DNA from: Polytrichum commune
Taxonomy: Eukaryota; Streptophyta; Polytrichopsida; Polytrichales; Polytrichaceae
Length of the DNA stretch: 64,000 nucleotides
Assembly (NCBI GenBank): GCA_950295325.1
Contig: OX485803.1
Span: 13,642,001-13,706,000 of the forward strand
Reading direction: 5' to 3'
Shown: in pieces, positions 1 through 12,190 of the stretch
Layout of the letters: each line of letters starts with the position of its first letter
Position numbering within the stretch: position 1 is the stretch's first letter
Made by a program: the position numbers and the translations under genes
The notes under the pieces: generated by a model
What the model saw: only the letters and a program-made list of their open reading frames with translations
Told to the model about the DNA's origin: nothing
Database searches by the model: none

Positions 1-1307
1 ATGGGACAACAAGTAATCATGCTTCCAACGACCTAATTTAGCCTAACAACCTTCCAAACATTTGCGTCACTCTCTCAATTGCCCTCACATGCCTATAGCC
101 TAACACTCACATCTCCCTTTTATATTCCTTATTATATTCAACTTGATCGTGCCTCTCTCAACCATTCACTCTCAAAAACTCAAAGCATTAGGTTGATGCA
201 CTTTCATATTTATTTATTTAAAAAAAAAACTAGACTTGTCTCTCTTAGATTCCTCTCGTCCTCACTTCAAGCTACATACGTTCATAGTATGCAAGGATCC
301 TCCATACCACTTCATTTGCAATTGCACTACTCGTATGCTCTTCTCTTGTTTCCAATCCTAAGGTGCTCAAACCTCGTAGTATCCCTCTTCAATATTCTTT
401 ACTCTCACACACTAGATGATATGCACAACAATTCATCCCTTTTTCCTTAAGCTCATGTGTTCTACGTGACACTTACACAAACTTACACAATGATCTTGAT
501 AAAACTTTCAAAATTGGATTGGCTACAGTCAAAATGAGCAGTATCTTCTCCTCTCACATGAGATCCATATTATATGGCAATATTCCACATGACAATCCTC
601 TCACATGCAATGTTTAATCGTCTATGACTAACTTGCTCACTATACCTATTTTCTAATTACTGGGGATGGAGCAGCTAATATGCTAACCCATGGCTATAGC
701 CTTTGTTGTTGGTTCAACAACTTCTAAATCAAAATTATGGACTATGCCTCTTGTGCTCTTGAATTATCTTGAATTATCCTGTACTCTTTGAGCTTTCTAA
801 GCTAGCTATTGCCAATTGCCACGCCTTTTTGCCACGTTTTAACTAGTGTGTGGTTGGTTTAACAATCCCTTATGGGAACTCAAACACAGTTTGACGAATT
901 CAAAGCATGCCCAAGCATCAAGAATGTAAAAATAGTATGTTCTTGATGAACTAAATAGGAACCTACAACATCACACTCAATGGTATTTACCTGTTTTATG
1001 GATATGCCTCATGGTATGTTTACACTAGTGACCGGTGATCATGATTGTCATTTTCTAACTGTTCACATCGGTTGAGGAACGAGTGGCAACTTCACTTCAT
1101 TTTACACTAGGTCACAAAAATAAGAGTGACCATGCCGAAAAATGGATGATAAAACAACATGGAAATGACATAGAACCCTATATGTCCAGCAATGGATAAT
1201 GTTTGGTGTTCACGTACTTTATATTGAGTTTTCCCCATCCTACAAGGTAAATGTCTATTGATCCAACACTAGGTAAACCTAGTAGGTCAAGATGTAGGAC
1301 TTCAATA
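1..1307. other. gene-free stretch
   Basis: AT-rich intergenic DNA. The longest open frame (79-450, +) has low-complexity, Ser/Leu/His-rich content with no recognisable domain and is not supported as a gene. I see no repeat structure or RNA gene here. Confidence 0.6.
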
Positions 1308-1315
1308 CCCTCAAC

Positions 1316-1975
1316 CAGAGTTCGGGAAGTTTTTGAAGCCTTAGTGGCTAATTGCCGGTAGTTGCTACGAAGGGTCGGATTTTTTCCAATTTACATCGGC
1401 AAGAGCCGGTCTTTTGTAAAATCAATCGGCCAATTGCCTATATTTTCATATTTTCATTGGCCAATATCCGCTTAAATGGGATTCATATCGGCACTAATTG
1501 TTTAAAAAATGTATGAAAAGTTATTAGAAATCATTTCTTAGTACAAAATCTTGAATAAGTGAAAAGAAAGGCATGTTCAAAACTTTAAATTTGAAGAGTT
1601 AATATCCTTGGCATAAATTGAACCTAGCAATGCCTTCACCACTTGAAGGCCAAGGGTCCCCCAATTCTTCATAGAAGCAAATAGATTTGGTCATGGAAAG
1701 GTTGCATAATTCAAAAAGTTTAAGGTTTAGGTTACTTCCTCAAGTGCATCATCAGATGCCCTAGACAAATAGCGCTATGGATGCTTCCGATTGAAATCCA
1801 GTAACTCACAAGAAGAATCGACTACATTTCCGGGACATTTTCTGGTCCATCGACTAATTGCCAGAGGATTGAAATTACAGACGGATTGCCATCCGATGGT
1901 TGGAAATTTGGACCGGCCATGAGGGGAAATCCATCGGCTGATAATGAACTAGCCGTCGGTTTTCCCCGAACATAG
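1316..1975 (-). mobile_element. non-autonomous hAT element (MITE), 660 bp
   Basis: The element is flanked by a perfect 8-bp direct repeat, CCCTCAAC, at 1308-1315 and 1976-1983, the target-site duplication length of hAT transposons. Its left end reads CAGAGTTCGGGAAG and its right end, reverse-complemented, reads CTATGTTCGGGGAA, sharing the core GTTCGGG. Both subterminal zones are dense in CGG/CCG motifs (about 1355-1490 and 1825-1965), as expected of hAT transposase-binding repeats. There is no coding capacity. The left end closely matches the right end of the hAT element at 59270-63155 and the right end matches that element's left end, so this copy lies in the opposite orientation and is probably mobilised by that family's transposase. 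Confidence 0.82.
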
Positions 1976-1983
1976 CCCTCAAC

Positions 1984-2454
1984 ATCTAGAGGTTAAAATG
2001 TTTAGGTTCTTCCATGGAGATCCTCTCATTAAGTTGCTATCCAGCGCAGCCAGATTGCTAAATCAAATTTATACAGATTCATCACATCATTTGATTTCCG
2101 CCTACTTTAAATAGAGTAGACTGAATCACCCCTCCTCACGCATTATACATTCACAATTGATGAATTACTGGATCCTGTATCCTGTTTGATCATAGGACTC
2201 TAGTCATTTGGAAATTGTGAAAATTAAGGGCAATTAGTTTCATTGCAATTGTGACCCAAGTAATGCCGTATACATTTACTCCATAGCTGCCCATTTCCTG
2301 AACTTGGCTCATGGCTAAACTCTTCAGAAAAAAATCAACATGACAGTCTATGCCATGAATTTTGTTGACATGCGCTAATTACGATATGGTGTGCGGGACA
2401 CAATGCAAGAGTGGGTGCAAGTATGACAACTACCAGAAGAAGTGTTATTACTCG
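1984..2454. other. gene-free spacer
   Basis: Spacer between two transposable elements. No open frame, repeat or RNA gene is recognised. Confidence 0.5.
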
Positions 2455-2625
2455 CACTACACTAAATATGATATTTAGTGTTTGATTATATTTAGTGTTG
2501 TTATCACCCTACCCTGCTCAACACTAATTTTCAATTCTTTGACACAATTGTTAGACATTCATGCGCCGCCACTTTTCCTACTGCCACCTCCCTTCCTATG
2601 AAAACTCTTTTTCAATCTCTTCAAG

Positions 2626-2700
<75 letters not shown>

Positions 2701-3105
2701 CTTCCATTCAATCAAAAACCTCACGATCTAAGATGTGTAGGTTGAGCGGAATCTCGTCAAAGATTGGGAAGAGTGCAATGCGCTTGTTCGTTTGCTTTGT
2801 CGATGGAAATCGTGTGCTCTTTTGTAGGAGATGAATAGGAGGTCATGTGCAATACATATGATTGTTTATTGAGGGGATTCAAGAGCCATGTGTCCGAGCC
2901 TTGTATCCCTACTTACAATAAATCAAGAAACGTGAAACGGAACCTTCTCATAAAATTCAGGCATGTAACTTCCACATATTACCATAGTTGACATTTAGTG
3001 TTTAAGTTTACATATAATATTACTTACTTTCATAGGGTTAGTGATATTTAGTGTATGCGTTCGTATCTAGTGTATCAAACACTAAATATCATATTTATTG
3101 TAGTG
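2455..3105. mobile_element. TIR element of the TACACTAAAT family, 651 bp
   Basis: Terminal inverted repeats of about 30 bp with a single mismatch bound the element: 2455-2485 begins CACTACACTAAATATGAT and 3075-3105 is its reverse complement with one change. Further copies of the motif ATTTAGTGT lie just inside both ends. A long CT microsatellite sits in the interior. Related copies occur at 24430-24657, 25691-26099 and 51955-52018. No target duplication of 2, 3, 8 or 9 bp is clear here, so the superfamily is unresolved. It has no coding capacity and is probably a MITE. Confidence 0.75.
2629..2697. repeat. (CT)n microsatellite
   Basis: About 69 bp of pure CT dinucleotide inside the TIR element. 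The open frame that crosses it (2598-2834) is an artefact giving a Leu/Ser repeat. Confidence 0.95.
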
Positions 3106-6100
3106 GCTAGATGATGACGCCTAACTCTGGTCGTCCATCAATGGAATTCAGTTTCACTCCCGGTGAACCCATAGACCAAACTTCAATAATCTACTAATTC
3201 GCTGTCGATGCACACAGCTGGATGTCTAGTTATATCGTGTGAGCGGCCATGAATTACTGTCCACTACATGGCCTATATATGTAGAAAGAAGTGATGGTTT
3301 TGGTCAGTCTATAGAAGAGGACCTATATGACCAATTAATGAGCACGAGAATCTCCACTTTGATAATGAAATAAGGTGTTCATGTGACTCTAAATATTATG
3401 ATGTAAATGACTACAAACACACTTTGGAATTCGCTAATCATCTCACAGTAACGGCCACTTCACACACGAGTCAAGAGCCGTGACCATGAAATTGTGAGAG
3501 CCCAAAAGAAAGTGTCCGAAGGCCGTCCCAACACACCTCCAAAATCATCAAGGAGTGTGGTCACGGACCCTCAAGTTCAATGTGAAGTCATATGTGACCG
3601 GGCCCTCAACCAAATGCTCTTTCAATAAATTTCTATTCCTCGCACGTGATAAAATAGAACAAGAAAACGGTAGAACCGTGAGGCTCTGTCCTTTACTATG
3701 AAAGACTACAATTATAGTTGTCCACTTTGCTCATGCCAATCCATGGCTATTTACTATACCAAACCTTTTTTGGATTTTGTGCACCTTCTTCTCAAATGTA
3801 GGTCAAGGATTTTGATATCACCCGAAATTTTTAGAATAAATAATCAAGAACTGCCAAAATAACTATAGTTAACTATATTTCTTTCAATGCACTTTAGGGA
3901 GCAATTATAGTTCTATATATACATATACATATACATATATATACACACACATATACATATATAATTATAGTTAACATCCACATTAAATAAAGTGGACCAA
4001 AAATAACAAGAACAAGTAACGTCCAAGTGTGAACGCAAAGTGGTTAGGAAATTTGCTCTTGAAACGAAGAAGTTGATGCATAGCCTCTGTCCTACAGACA
4101 GAGCCAATAAATCAACAGTTGTGAGCGTTCAGAGTACCATGATCTCCCGGTTTTGTGTTAGACCTACCTCCAAGAGGTGGTTCTTGAAAATAATCCATTT
4201 GATGCTATGTAGGAATCCACGTAGACTTTTACATCCATCTTGCATTCACATACTCCGTTAGTCCCTCGAGCGTAGTGTGAAGCAAACGGGGACCGGCTCC
4301 ATCTTTTCCACCAATGAGAGTGCTTGAAGTGCAATGGTCACGGGCTTTCAGTCTCGTATGTGAAGTGGCCCTAGTTGTGTGTTCCATATCCTATGAAAAG
4401 TGCCAGGTACAGAGGGAAAAGTTATCTAAATAGCACCTGTTTATGTTTAATAAACACGTGTTCCTATCATAAATTGTGAATGTCAGAGTTGTGGTTTGCC
4501 GAGACACATGCTGGCGCCCGGCTCTTTCTCAAAGTCTTCATGTTGGTTTAAGGACATGGGAGGTATCTACTATGTGTATCTTATGCTTTTCCGAAGAACC
4601 CTTTTTGATGAGATTTTGAGGTGCGGCTAATAGATATCTATGCCTTTAGGTTTAATCGCAGTTGGCTTCATGTGTTTGTCGCATTCGGAGCTTTTGACGA
4701 CATGACCTTGGTGTCCTCGATGAGTAGTAGGAGTGGGAAGAGGTGAATTCTTTTTTTTATAGGTTTGTGGACCTTTTGGTGACAAGAGTTCATCTTGACT
4801 TTAAGGTCTTTTTTGATCACTAGAAAGTAATAAGAATGATTGGTGTTTTTCGAGAATCGGGTGCGCTTCCCCGTCACTTAACTTACTTAGCCATTTCATC
4901 ATAGTCACCGTAGACTCGACATGTTCCTAGAATTTAGGACTTATAAGCCAACGATGGTCTCCTTAGAAAAGGTGGATTACGATGGTCAACTTACGAGCTC
5001 AATGATGCATGCAACCTCATCCTCAAAGAATTTCTTGTTGAGGGTGATGGCCTCTTCGGCTATTTTGAGGCCCGCGTCGATCTAAATATGAGGTTGTTCA
5101 TCTTAACAAAGTAAGTTTTTCGGATGTTTGACCATCAAGGTTACACATGTTGAAAACGTATTCGTCTAGAAATGTTGCATGGCACTCAATCATGGGCTAA
5201 ACATCATTAGCACAAGGATGTCACTCACTTACGCTAATTTGTTCACACGAACGACTTAGTTTCGAATCGAACCCATGAAAGGTGGTCATAGGATGCTCTT
5301 TCACAACGTTGCACAAGCCTAATCATTTTCAATAGCCACACACATAGTGCTACCGATTTAGCCTCAACTTACATTAAATGTCCATAAAGTTGATCAATTA
5401 GATTCTCCCTTGAACCACGTGCACGGTGACGACTATATCGTCACGACCATAGGTACCTAAACCCTAAAAGATGTGTGTTCACTTGGGCACCCGTTCCATC
5501 GCTTGACCGGACTTGATCGTGATACATATCTAAACACTTGGAAACTTAACTTATGCTACTACTTGCAAACCGTGCATGTGCAAAGCCCTAGTTGTGAGCG
5601 CATTCATCCCACCCGAACGGAAACGGAGACACATTGGGGCCCCTTTTCACATGGTGACAAGACCGAAGAAAACCATTAAGTTAATAAGCCCTCGGTCGGG
5701 TCCACCTTAAGGGCGGAGCCCTATGCGAGCGGGCGAGCGGGCGGGCGGAAGGACAACTTGAAAGCGCTTGACAAAGTAGCCTAGCTAGCCCAAGTTTGTT
5801 TTTGACGTATGTGCATATGAGGCAACACCCCGGCTGTCATCATGGCCCCCCATTGGCCCAATCCTTGCATGGACGCCATGTCCCGGGCCATGGGCCGGGA
5901 GTGAGACCACAACCACCGTGTACTTAACTTATGTATATATAAGTATATATATATGTGTGTGTGTGTATATATATATATGCAATCTCCTCACATCTCTCTT
6001 TCTATCTCTTTCTTTGCCGCACGGAAGCGACAAGCCGCGTGGGCCATTGCGCCGTGGCGGTAGAGACAAATAGTAGGGCAAAACCCACTCCTATTTCCCA

Positions 6101-6949
6101 AGCTTTGTATAACACCTTCGAATGGACCCTACCCATCCTCGGAGGCCGGAGGCTCTCCCTTCCCTTCCCTTCCGCCCGCCTTCCTCCATGTGCTTTGCAC
6201 TTTCGCCCTTATGTGTGACGTTAAAGACACCAATAAGCGTCTCATATTGTACAATGCGGGAGGGGAAAGGGGGGGGAGCATGGATCTATGTGTGTGTGTG
6301 GGTGGGGTACGAGTAAATAGGTATGTGCATGTCGTAGTACCCCCCCCCCCACCCCATCGCATTCCCAATCGTGGAAGCCTTTCGGCTAGGTCGACCCTAG
6401 CTTTTCCTCCGATGTTGTAGGCCTTTGTACCCTTAAGGCGCATTTATTACGTAGAGCGCTTTTGGAGCTCAAAAATGCTCTTTCTTTCTTTATTTCTTCC
6501 TTTCTTTCTTTCTTTTTGCCAATAAGGGAAAAAAGAAAGACATCACAACATGATTTCCAAGGTTTTTTTTGCCCCCCCCCCCCCTCCTTCATGCACCAGA
6601 GATTGAATTGCATGAGCAAAAGAAGCCAATGTTGTGGCTTACTAACCATGACGGGGATAACATGGTCTTACCGCTCGTTCTTGGACTGCATGCTTGTAAG
6701 GTAGCATCTTTGAACTGCGTTCTCAAATCTACCCTTTTCCTAAGAGCATGAAAGTATATAAAGGGTAAGAAAACTATAATTACATATAATTTAGTGTAGT
6801 TCACGTCATTCATCATCAACCCATGTATCAGATCACTTGATCCATGGGTGGCAACCGGTGAAAGTGGCATGGGACATTTGTCACTACATGATGAGTCCCA
6901 AAGGTCGCTTTCGCAAACACGACACATCAATGTCAATGACATGCTCAAT
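3106..6949. other. gene-free stretch with simple repeats
   Basis: No gene is supported. It holds a short degenerate repeat around 3850-3990 (AACTATAGTTA motifs, also found at 7590-7640), alternating TA/CA runs near 3918-3960 and 5935-5980, a GC-rich GCGGGCGAGCGGGCGG block near 5725-5755, and C-homopolymers near 6341 and 6575. The small open frames here are low-complexity. Confidence 0.55.
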
Positions 6950-7964
6950 CAAATACTAAAGTATCATACAAAGTAGTGGTAAAGACCAATATTGAATTGG
7001 TACCTATATAGTGCATGCGTATCAAAAATCAATATCGATAATGGTATTTTAAAACCTACCCGTGGGTATCAAAATTGTAATATCAATCATATATCATAAT
7101 TTAGATGTATGTCAAGTTGAGAGAATCTTTGTATACCCAAGTTATTATTTGGGCCAACATCATTGTAGACCGTATTGATATTGCGGCAACTTTACCATGG
7201 GTATGAGTGTTCTTGCATGATATATAGATCCGAATGGTATAAAAATACAAAATACCATCAAATACTCATACCCAATTCATATCCAAAAATGTGAACGTGT
7301 TATTATAAATACCCAAAATCGTATAGAACGGGGGACATTATAGTTCATATGAGCAGTTTTTTTTTTTTTTTTTTTTGGGTGTGTGTTGGGGGGGGGGGGG
7401 GTTCTCTCTCTATCCTTCTCATGACTTTCTGTCCAGATTTTTTTCTTCACGAAAAGCTTTGCCTGCCCTTGCCCGGATTGGAAAACATTGCCAAGTTGTA
7501 TTCTTGAAGGCTTGCTTGTACAATAAAACTGATAATGAGTGCACCTCTCTTCAAGGTCCAAAATATTGCAGACCTTGGACAACTACCAAAATAACTATAG
7601 TTATTTTTTAAAAATCAATATATTTTAGGGAACAACTATAATTAACTCAAAAAATCAAATATTATTATACATTCGAAGAAGTTCGCTTCTTAATTTGCTT
7701 CAGTTAAGGGTTTTTGGTATGCTCGGGTCACTAAGGATCATCAAGAAACACATTTATATGATCACCCGTAGTGTTGGGCTCCAGAACAATCTTCATGTAC
7801 ACCACTAACACACTACAACACTAAAATATAATTTTGTGACGAGGTCTCTCTCTCTCTCTCGATTAATGCCATGTTACATAAAAATTCAAGTTTAAACTCT
7901 TACATTAATAGACCTAGCAAAGGTCATCTATGTAAAATACATGATATAAACTCAGATGATACTA
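6950..7964. repeat. dispersed repeat segment related to 10.6-11.2 kb
   Basis: Bases about 7027-7270 resemble about 10930-11165 in direct orientation; both contain ACCCAAGTTATTA and CACCATCAAATA-like stretches. Bases about 7495-7570 resemble the reverse complement of about 10660-10735. A T-run followed by a G-run lies at 7357-7401. No coding content was recognised. Confidence 0.6.
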
Positions 7965-8327
7965 CTGTAACACCATAGCAGGTTCGCCACCTGCTGCACG
8001 AATATTTAATTTTTTTGAAAAAATAAGGTTCGCGTTCCAAAATATTATTTTTTTGAAATTCGTCATCTCATTTATTGGATTAAAAATCATTCGTGTTTAG
8101 GGTTGGAAAGATCTGCAGAAATTTCATCCTAATTGCGTTTTTCATCCATTTATGACGGCCCAACTTGTTTAAACCTATGTCATTCCCTAATCTTGATTTT
8201 CTGTCTTTTCGTTTTTATCACAGTATAATTTGAGAGTTATTCGTTTCTCTTTGCCTGTAATTTCTGTTTTTTTACGTTTTTTGGGGGGGGGGATTTATTT
8301 ATGAACGAACCTGCTATGGTGTTACGG
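7965..8327. mobile_element. Tc1/mariner-like MITE, 363 bp
   Basis: Inverted ends match over about 22 bp with one mismatch. The left end reads C(T)GTAACACCATAGCAGG from 7965 and the right end, ending at 8327, is the reverse complement with T changed to C at the second base. The dinucleotide TA flanks both sides, consistent with the TA target duplication of Tc1/mariner (Stowaway-type) elements, although a 2-bp duplication alone is weak evidence. The interior is AT-rich and non-coding. Confidence 0.75.
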
Positions 8328-8369
8328 TATATCTACACACATGGAAAGAAATCATACTTACCATGGAAT

Positions 8370-9282
8370 GGATGTAACAAAGATATAGATGAATGAAGTA
8401 AAAATAGGGTTACGAGAACTTACCATACGTAAGTACTACAATATAAGCCCTTAACCCTAAAAATGCCTTTTTTTTACCATTCACGCAAGTGAGAGGTGCG
8501 GCGAGCTCTGTGTATACACATTAGGGTAATAGATATGTGCTTGAAGTAAGAGTAACTAGGGTTCATCACCAAGAGGAGTTTTCTACTCGAAGTAAGCCAA
8601 TCATGGCCAAGGAACAGGTTTGAACACCCATATGTTGTTTTATTGTGAGTGTTGTATTTTGAAATGGACTAAGTATGTGAGACTTGGATAATAATTGTAT
8701 CTTGCTGTTATTTACCTCGTGTACGTAACTAATCCTCAATTGTTTGTTGGTTGGTAGCATGGGGACATGTGAGGCAGACCCTTCACACAGTCAATGCAGT
8801 GATGTATTGTGATCATGACATTTTATGCACAAATATTGATTGAGGTTACTAGGTACGTCTCCTTAGTAAGTACAACATACATGTGGTGATCTAGTTAGAT
8901 GTACTTGATAGAGAGGCAAGAAGGTTGGCAATTAACTTCCAAAGCATGGGGTAGTTAAAATCAAACATTGGGAGGTGAATACCATATGATAGCAAAAAAT
9001 CCAAATAAGGTATGTATTCTTGCAAAGCAATCTAGGTATGCAAGGTGTATATACATGGTACAACACATACTATGAGACATTAGGCAAATGACTCTATTAT
9101 GCAATGTGGTACTATACTATCAAATAGGAAGATGCAAGAAACATAGAGAGAGTCTTGTGGATGTTCCCACCCACCCACCCTTGTATTGCAAAGAGGAAGA
9201 ATTTGAAGGATTTGGCCTCTGAAAAGAGGAAGTTCAAACTTGGTAAAAAGTTTTGAAAAGTTCTCTCTCTCTCTCTCTCTCT
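8370..9282 (+). repeat. about 0.9-1 kb repeat unit, copy A
   Basis: Diverged copy of the unit at 9283-10268. Around 8700-8790 it shares the stretch that runs from TTACCTCGTGT to GACCCTTCAC in copy B (9710-9785). Like the other copies it ends in a CCCACCCACCC stretch followed by a CT tract (9260-9282). No open frame is conserved between the copies, so the unit looks non-coding. Confidence 0.7.
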
Positions 9283-10230
9283 ACTTTGTTTTACCTTAAC
9301 CATAGATAAACTGAACCAGCAACTTACTTGAAACCCAAGGTAAAATTACTTTAGGGTTAGGGAAACCTCACCTAACAAATATCCACCATAGATCTGCGAA
9401 TGGGCATCTATGGCTACAAGGGATTACCTAAATCTATATTAAGAGGGAGCATCTAGTAGAACCTCCTCTTACCGTTTAAACTGAGGATGTTGTTTACCCT
9501 AAGTAATTTTTGGGTTTAGTGTAAGTAAGGCATAACAGTGGAGCTAGGAGGTGTATGTAACCCAACTCTCACCTTGTTTGCACAGAGTTCATATGGCTAA
9601 GGAACATGTAGAATACCTCATGGAAGTATGTGTATTCTTGTTTTTGCAAAAATATGTTTGTGTTGTACATTGTTGTGTGACATAGATAACAATTGGGTTC
9701 TGTTGTTATTCACCTCGTGTGCGTTACTAACCCTCTCTTTGGATTTGGTTGGTGGCATGGGCACAGGTGAGGGAGACCCTTCACAAACATGACAACATAT
9801 TTAGGTTTTGCATATCAACTTCTATCAAAGAATATGTGTACTTAGGACCCAAACATTCTTTGATTAGGAATGTTGAACTACTTGTATGGCAATGATGAAA
9901 CTTTGAAGTAGTTATGGGTTAGATATATACTTGAGAATGATATGTTACGGATGTAAAATACCTTAGGGTATATGTATTGGTGATGTAGTATGGGAAAACC
10001 ATAGTAACAGTAGTTTACTTATGGTTATTTACTTTTTACCAAGAAAAGACATTGACCTTGATAGAATGATTACTAAGCCAATGCACGGCTGTGGGATATG
10101 AACCCACCCACCCTCCCGGGTTTTGTAAGGAACATAGGTATGCAAAAGAATAGGATGGCCTCTTGTTAAGAGGATGTGTTGCACAAGGACTAAGTTTGAA
10201 AGTAAGCTTAGCCATAAGCAAGAAAAGCCC

Positions 10231-10268
<38 letters not shown>
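9283..10268 (+). repeat. about 0.99-kb repeat unit, copy B
   Basis: The unit starts right after one CT tract (9260-9282) and ends in another (10232-10268, continuing into a TA run). Its reverse complement is found at 11198-12190 with clear similarity along the whole length: GAACCCAATTGTTATCTATGT in copy C mirrors the 9690 region here. It is arranged head-to-tail with copy A. Confidence 0.8.
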
Positions 10269-10283
<15 letters not shown>

Positions 10284-11197
10284 ATAAAGACTATAGTCGC
10301 CTAGATTTTTTGGCAACCGAATTTAGAACAACTTGCGAACAACTATAATCATGAAAGGCAACTAGTTAACTAATAGTTGAATCAATTGGTTAGTTGTTCA
10401 AGGTCTGAAATATTGCTTCACACACTAGTCAAGTTAGTTTTCAAAATTACGAAGACCACTGTAATTTGTATGTTTCAAGATATATGACCTCGTTGTCAAG
10501 ATATATGACCTCGTTGTCAACAACTTTCTGGGACTATATTGACGCCAAGGGTTTTTCTTCTTATTTTTACTTCTAGGTTTATCAAATGCATTATAAAGGG
10601 TTTCATTCCAGTGATGAAATTTTAGTCAATTTCTTATTTACCAAGTGGAAGTAGGCATTTATATTGGATTTTGGACCTTGAAGTGGAGATGTACTTATTA
10701 TGGGTTTTGTGTACACGACAATCCTTCAAGAATACAAAGACAATGTTTCTTAGGTGGGTTGCCTAGGGTTGGTGGGAAGTAGGTCTCGGTTGGATAGCCC
10801 CCCCCCCCCACTACAAATGTTTGTAGGGGAATTATGATGTCCCATCTACAAAATAAAGACAACACCGATCCAACACCGGCAAAGACCAAAAGTTGAACAT
10901 GTATGTAGGTGAAAGCATGTAATCGACATGATTAATGGTATTAAAAGAATGTGCCCATGGGTATCAAAATTAGAATACTAGTCAAATATTGATATTTGGT
11001 GAATATGTCAAGGTGAGAAAATCCTTGTGTACCCAAGTTATTACTTAGATCATTATAATTTATATTGTGTGATACTGAGATGATCTCACCTAGGTATGAA
11101 TGTCGGGGAATAATACATAGACCTTAACAATATAAAAAAGACAAACACCATCAAATATCCATACCCTGTTTTTTTTGGGGGGGGGGGGAGGGGGGAA
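10284..11197. other. spacer between inverted units, with 21-bp tandem duplication
   Basis: It contains an exact tandem duplication of 21 bp at 10476-10496 and 10497-10517, sequence related to 7.0-7.6 kb (see there), a C-run near 10800 and a T-run/G-run pair at 11169-11188. No gene. Confidence 0.6.
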
Positions 11198-12190
11198 GAG
11201 AGAGAGAGAGAGAGCTGGGTTTTTCTTGCTTAATGCTATGCTTACTGTCAAGCTTAGTATTTGTGCAATACATCCTCTTATCAAGAGGCCATACCATTCC
11301 TTTGCATATCTGTGTACCTTTCAAAACTTGGGTGGGTGGGTGGGATCATTTCTCATGGCTACTCCCTTGCATATCAAACAACTTACCATGGTCATTGTCA
11401 TCTCTTGGTATGTCTCTAAGAAAGCAAACAACCATAAGTAAACTATTTACTAAGGTTTTACCCTTGCACCCTTAATGTAAAGTAATGTATTTCATATCCA
11501 AAGTATGCCATCCTCTGGTATAAACCTTGTCCACTACTACTTAAAAGTCCTATCATTACTTAATATATTGCCTAACATTCCTCATCAGTAAAGAATGTCT
11601 AAGCCCTATATACACACTATTTTTTGACAAAAGTTGGTATGCAAAACCTAAAGATGCTGTCAAATTTGTGAAGGGTTTGCCTCACTTGTGCCCATGCCAC
11701 CAACCAAGTCCAAAGAGAGGGTTAGTAAGGTACACGAGGTGAATAACAGCAGAACCCAATTGTTATCTATGTCACATAATAATGTACAGCTCGAACATAC
11801 ATTTTGCAAAAAAGAATACACATACTTCCATGGAGTACTCTACCTGTTTCCTTAGCCATTTGAACCTTGTGCATTTGAGGTCAGAGGTGAGCTACATGCA
11901 CCTCCCAACACACCAAAATTGCACCACTTACACTAAGCTCAAAAGTTACTTAGGGTAAACAACCACCGCGGTTTAGCTAGCGAAAGGAGGTCCTTGTGAC
12001 CTCACTTTCTTAATATAGAGTTAGGTAATCCTTTGTGGCCATAGATGCAGATGCCCTAATCTATGGTGGATGTCGGTTAGTTGAGACTAACCTAACCCTA
12101 AAGTAACTTTACTTTGGGTTTAGCATAAGTTAATGGTTTGGTTCATTTATGGTTAAGACAATACATAGTAGAGAGAGAGAGAGAGAGAGA
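11198..12190 (-). repeat. about 0.99-kb repeat unit, copy C (inverted)
   Basis: Reverse-complement copy of 9283-10268. GA tracts lie at both ends (11198-11214 and about 12170-12190), the counterparts of the CT tracts that bound copy B. The CCACCCACCC-type block appears as GGGTGGGTGGGTGGG near 11330. With copies A and B it forms a large imperfect inverted repeat around a spacer of about 0.9 kb. Confidence 0.8.

Noticed and set aside
79-450. 123-codon forward open frame
   Set aside because: No domain, low-complexity Ser/Leu/His content, and no splice-consistent neighbours.
2455-3105. Calling the CACTACA-ended element a CACTA transposon
   Set aside because: Ends start CACTA but no 3-bp target duplication is seen, and a related copy shows a near-perfect 8-bp one instead.
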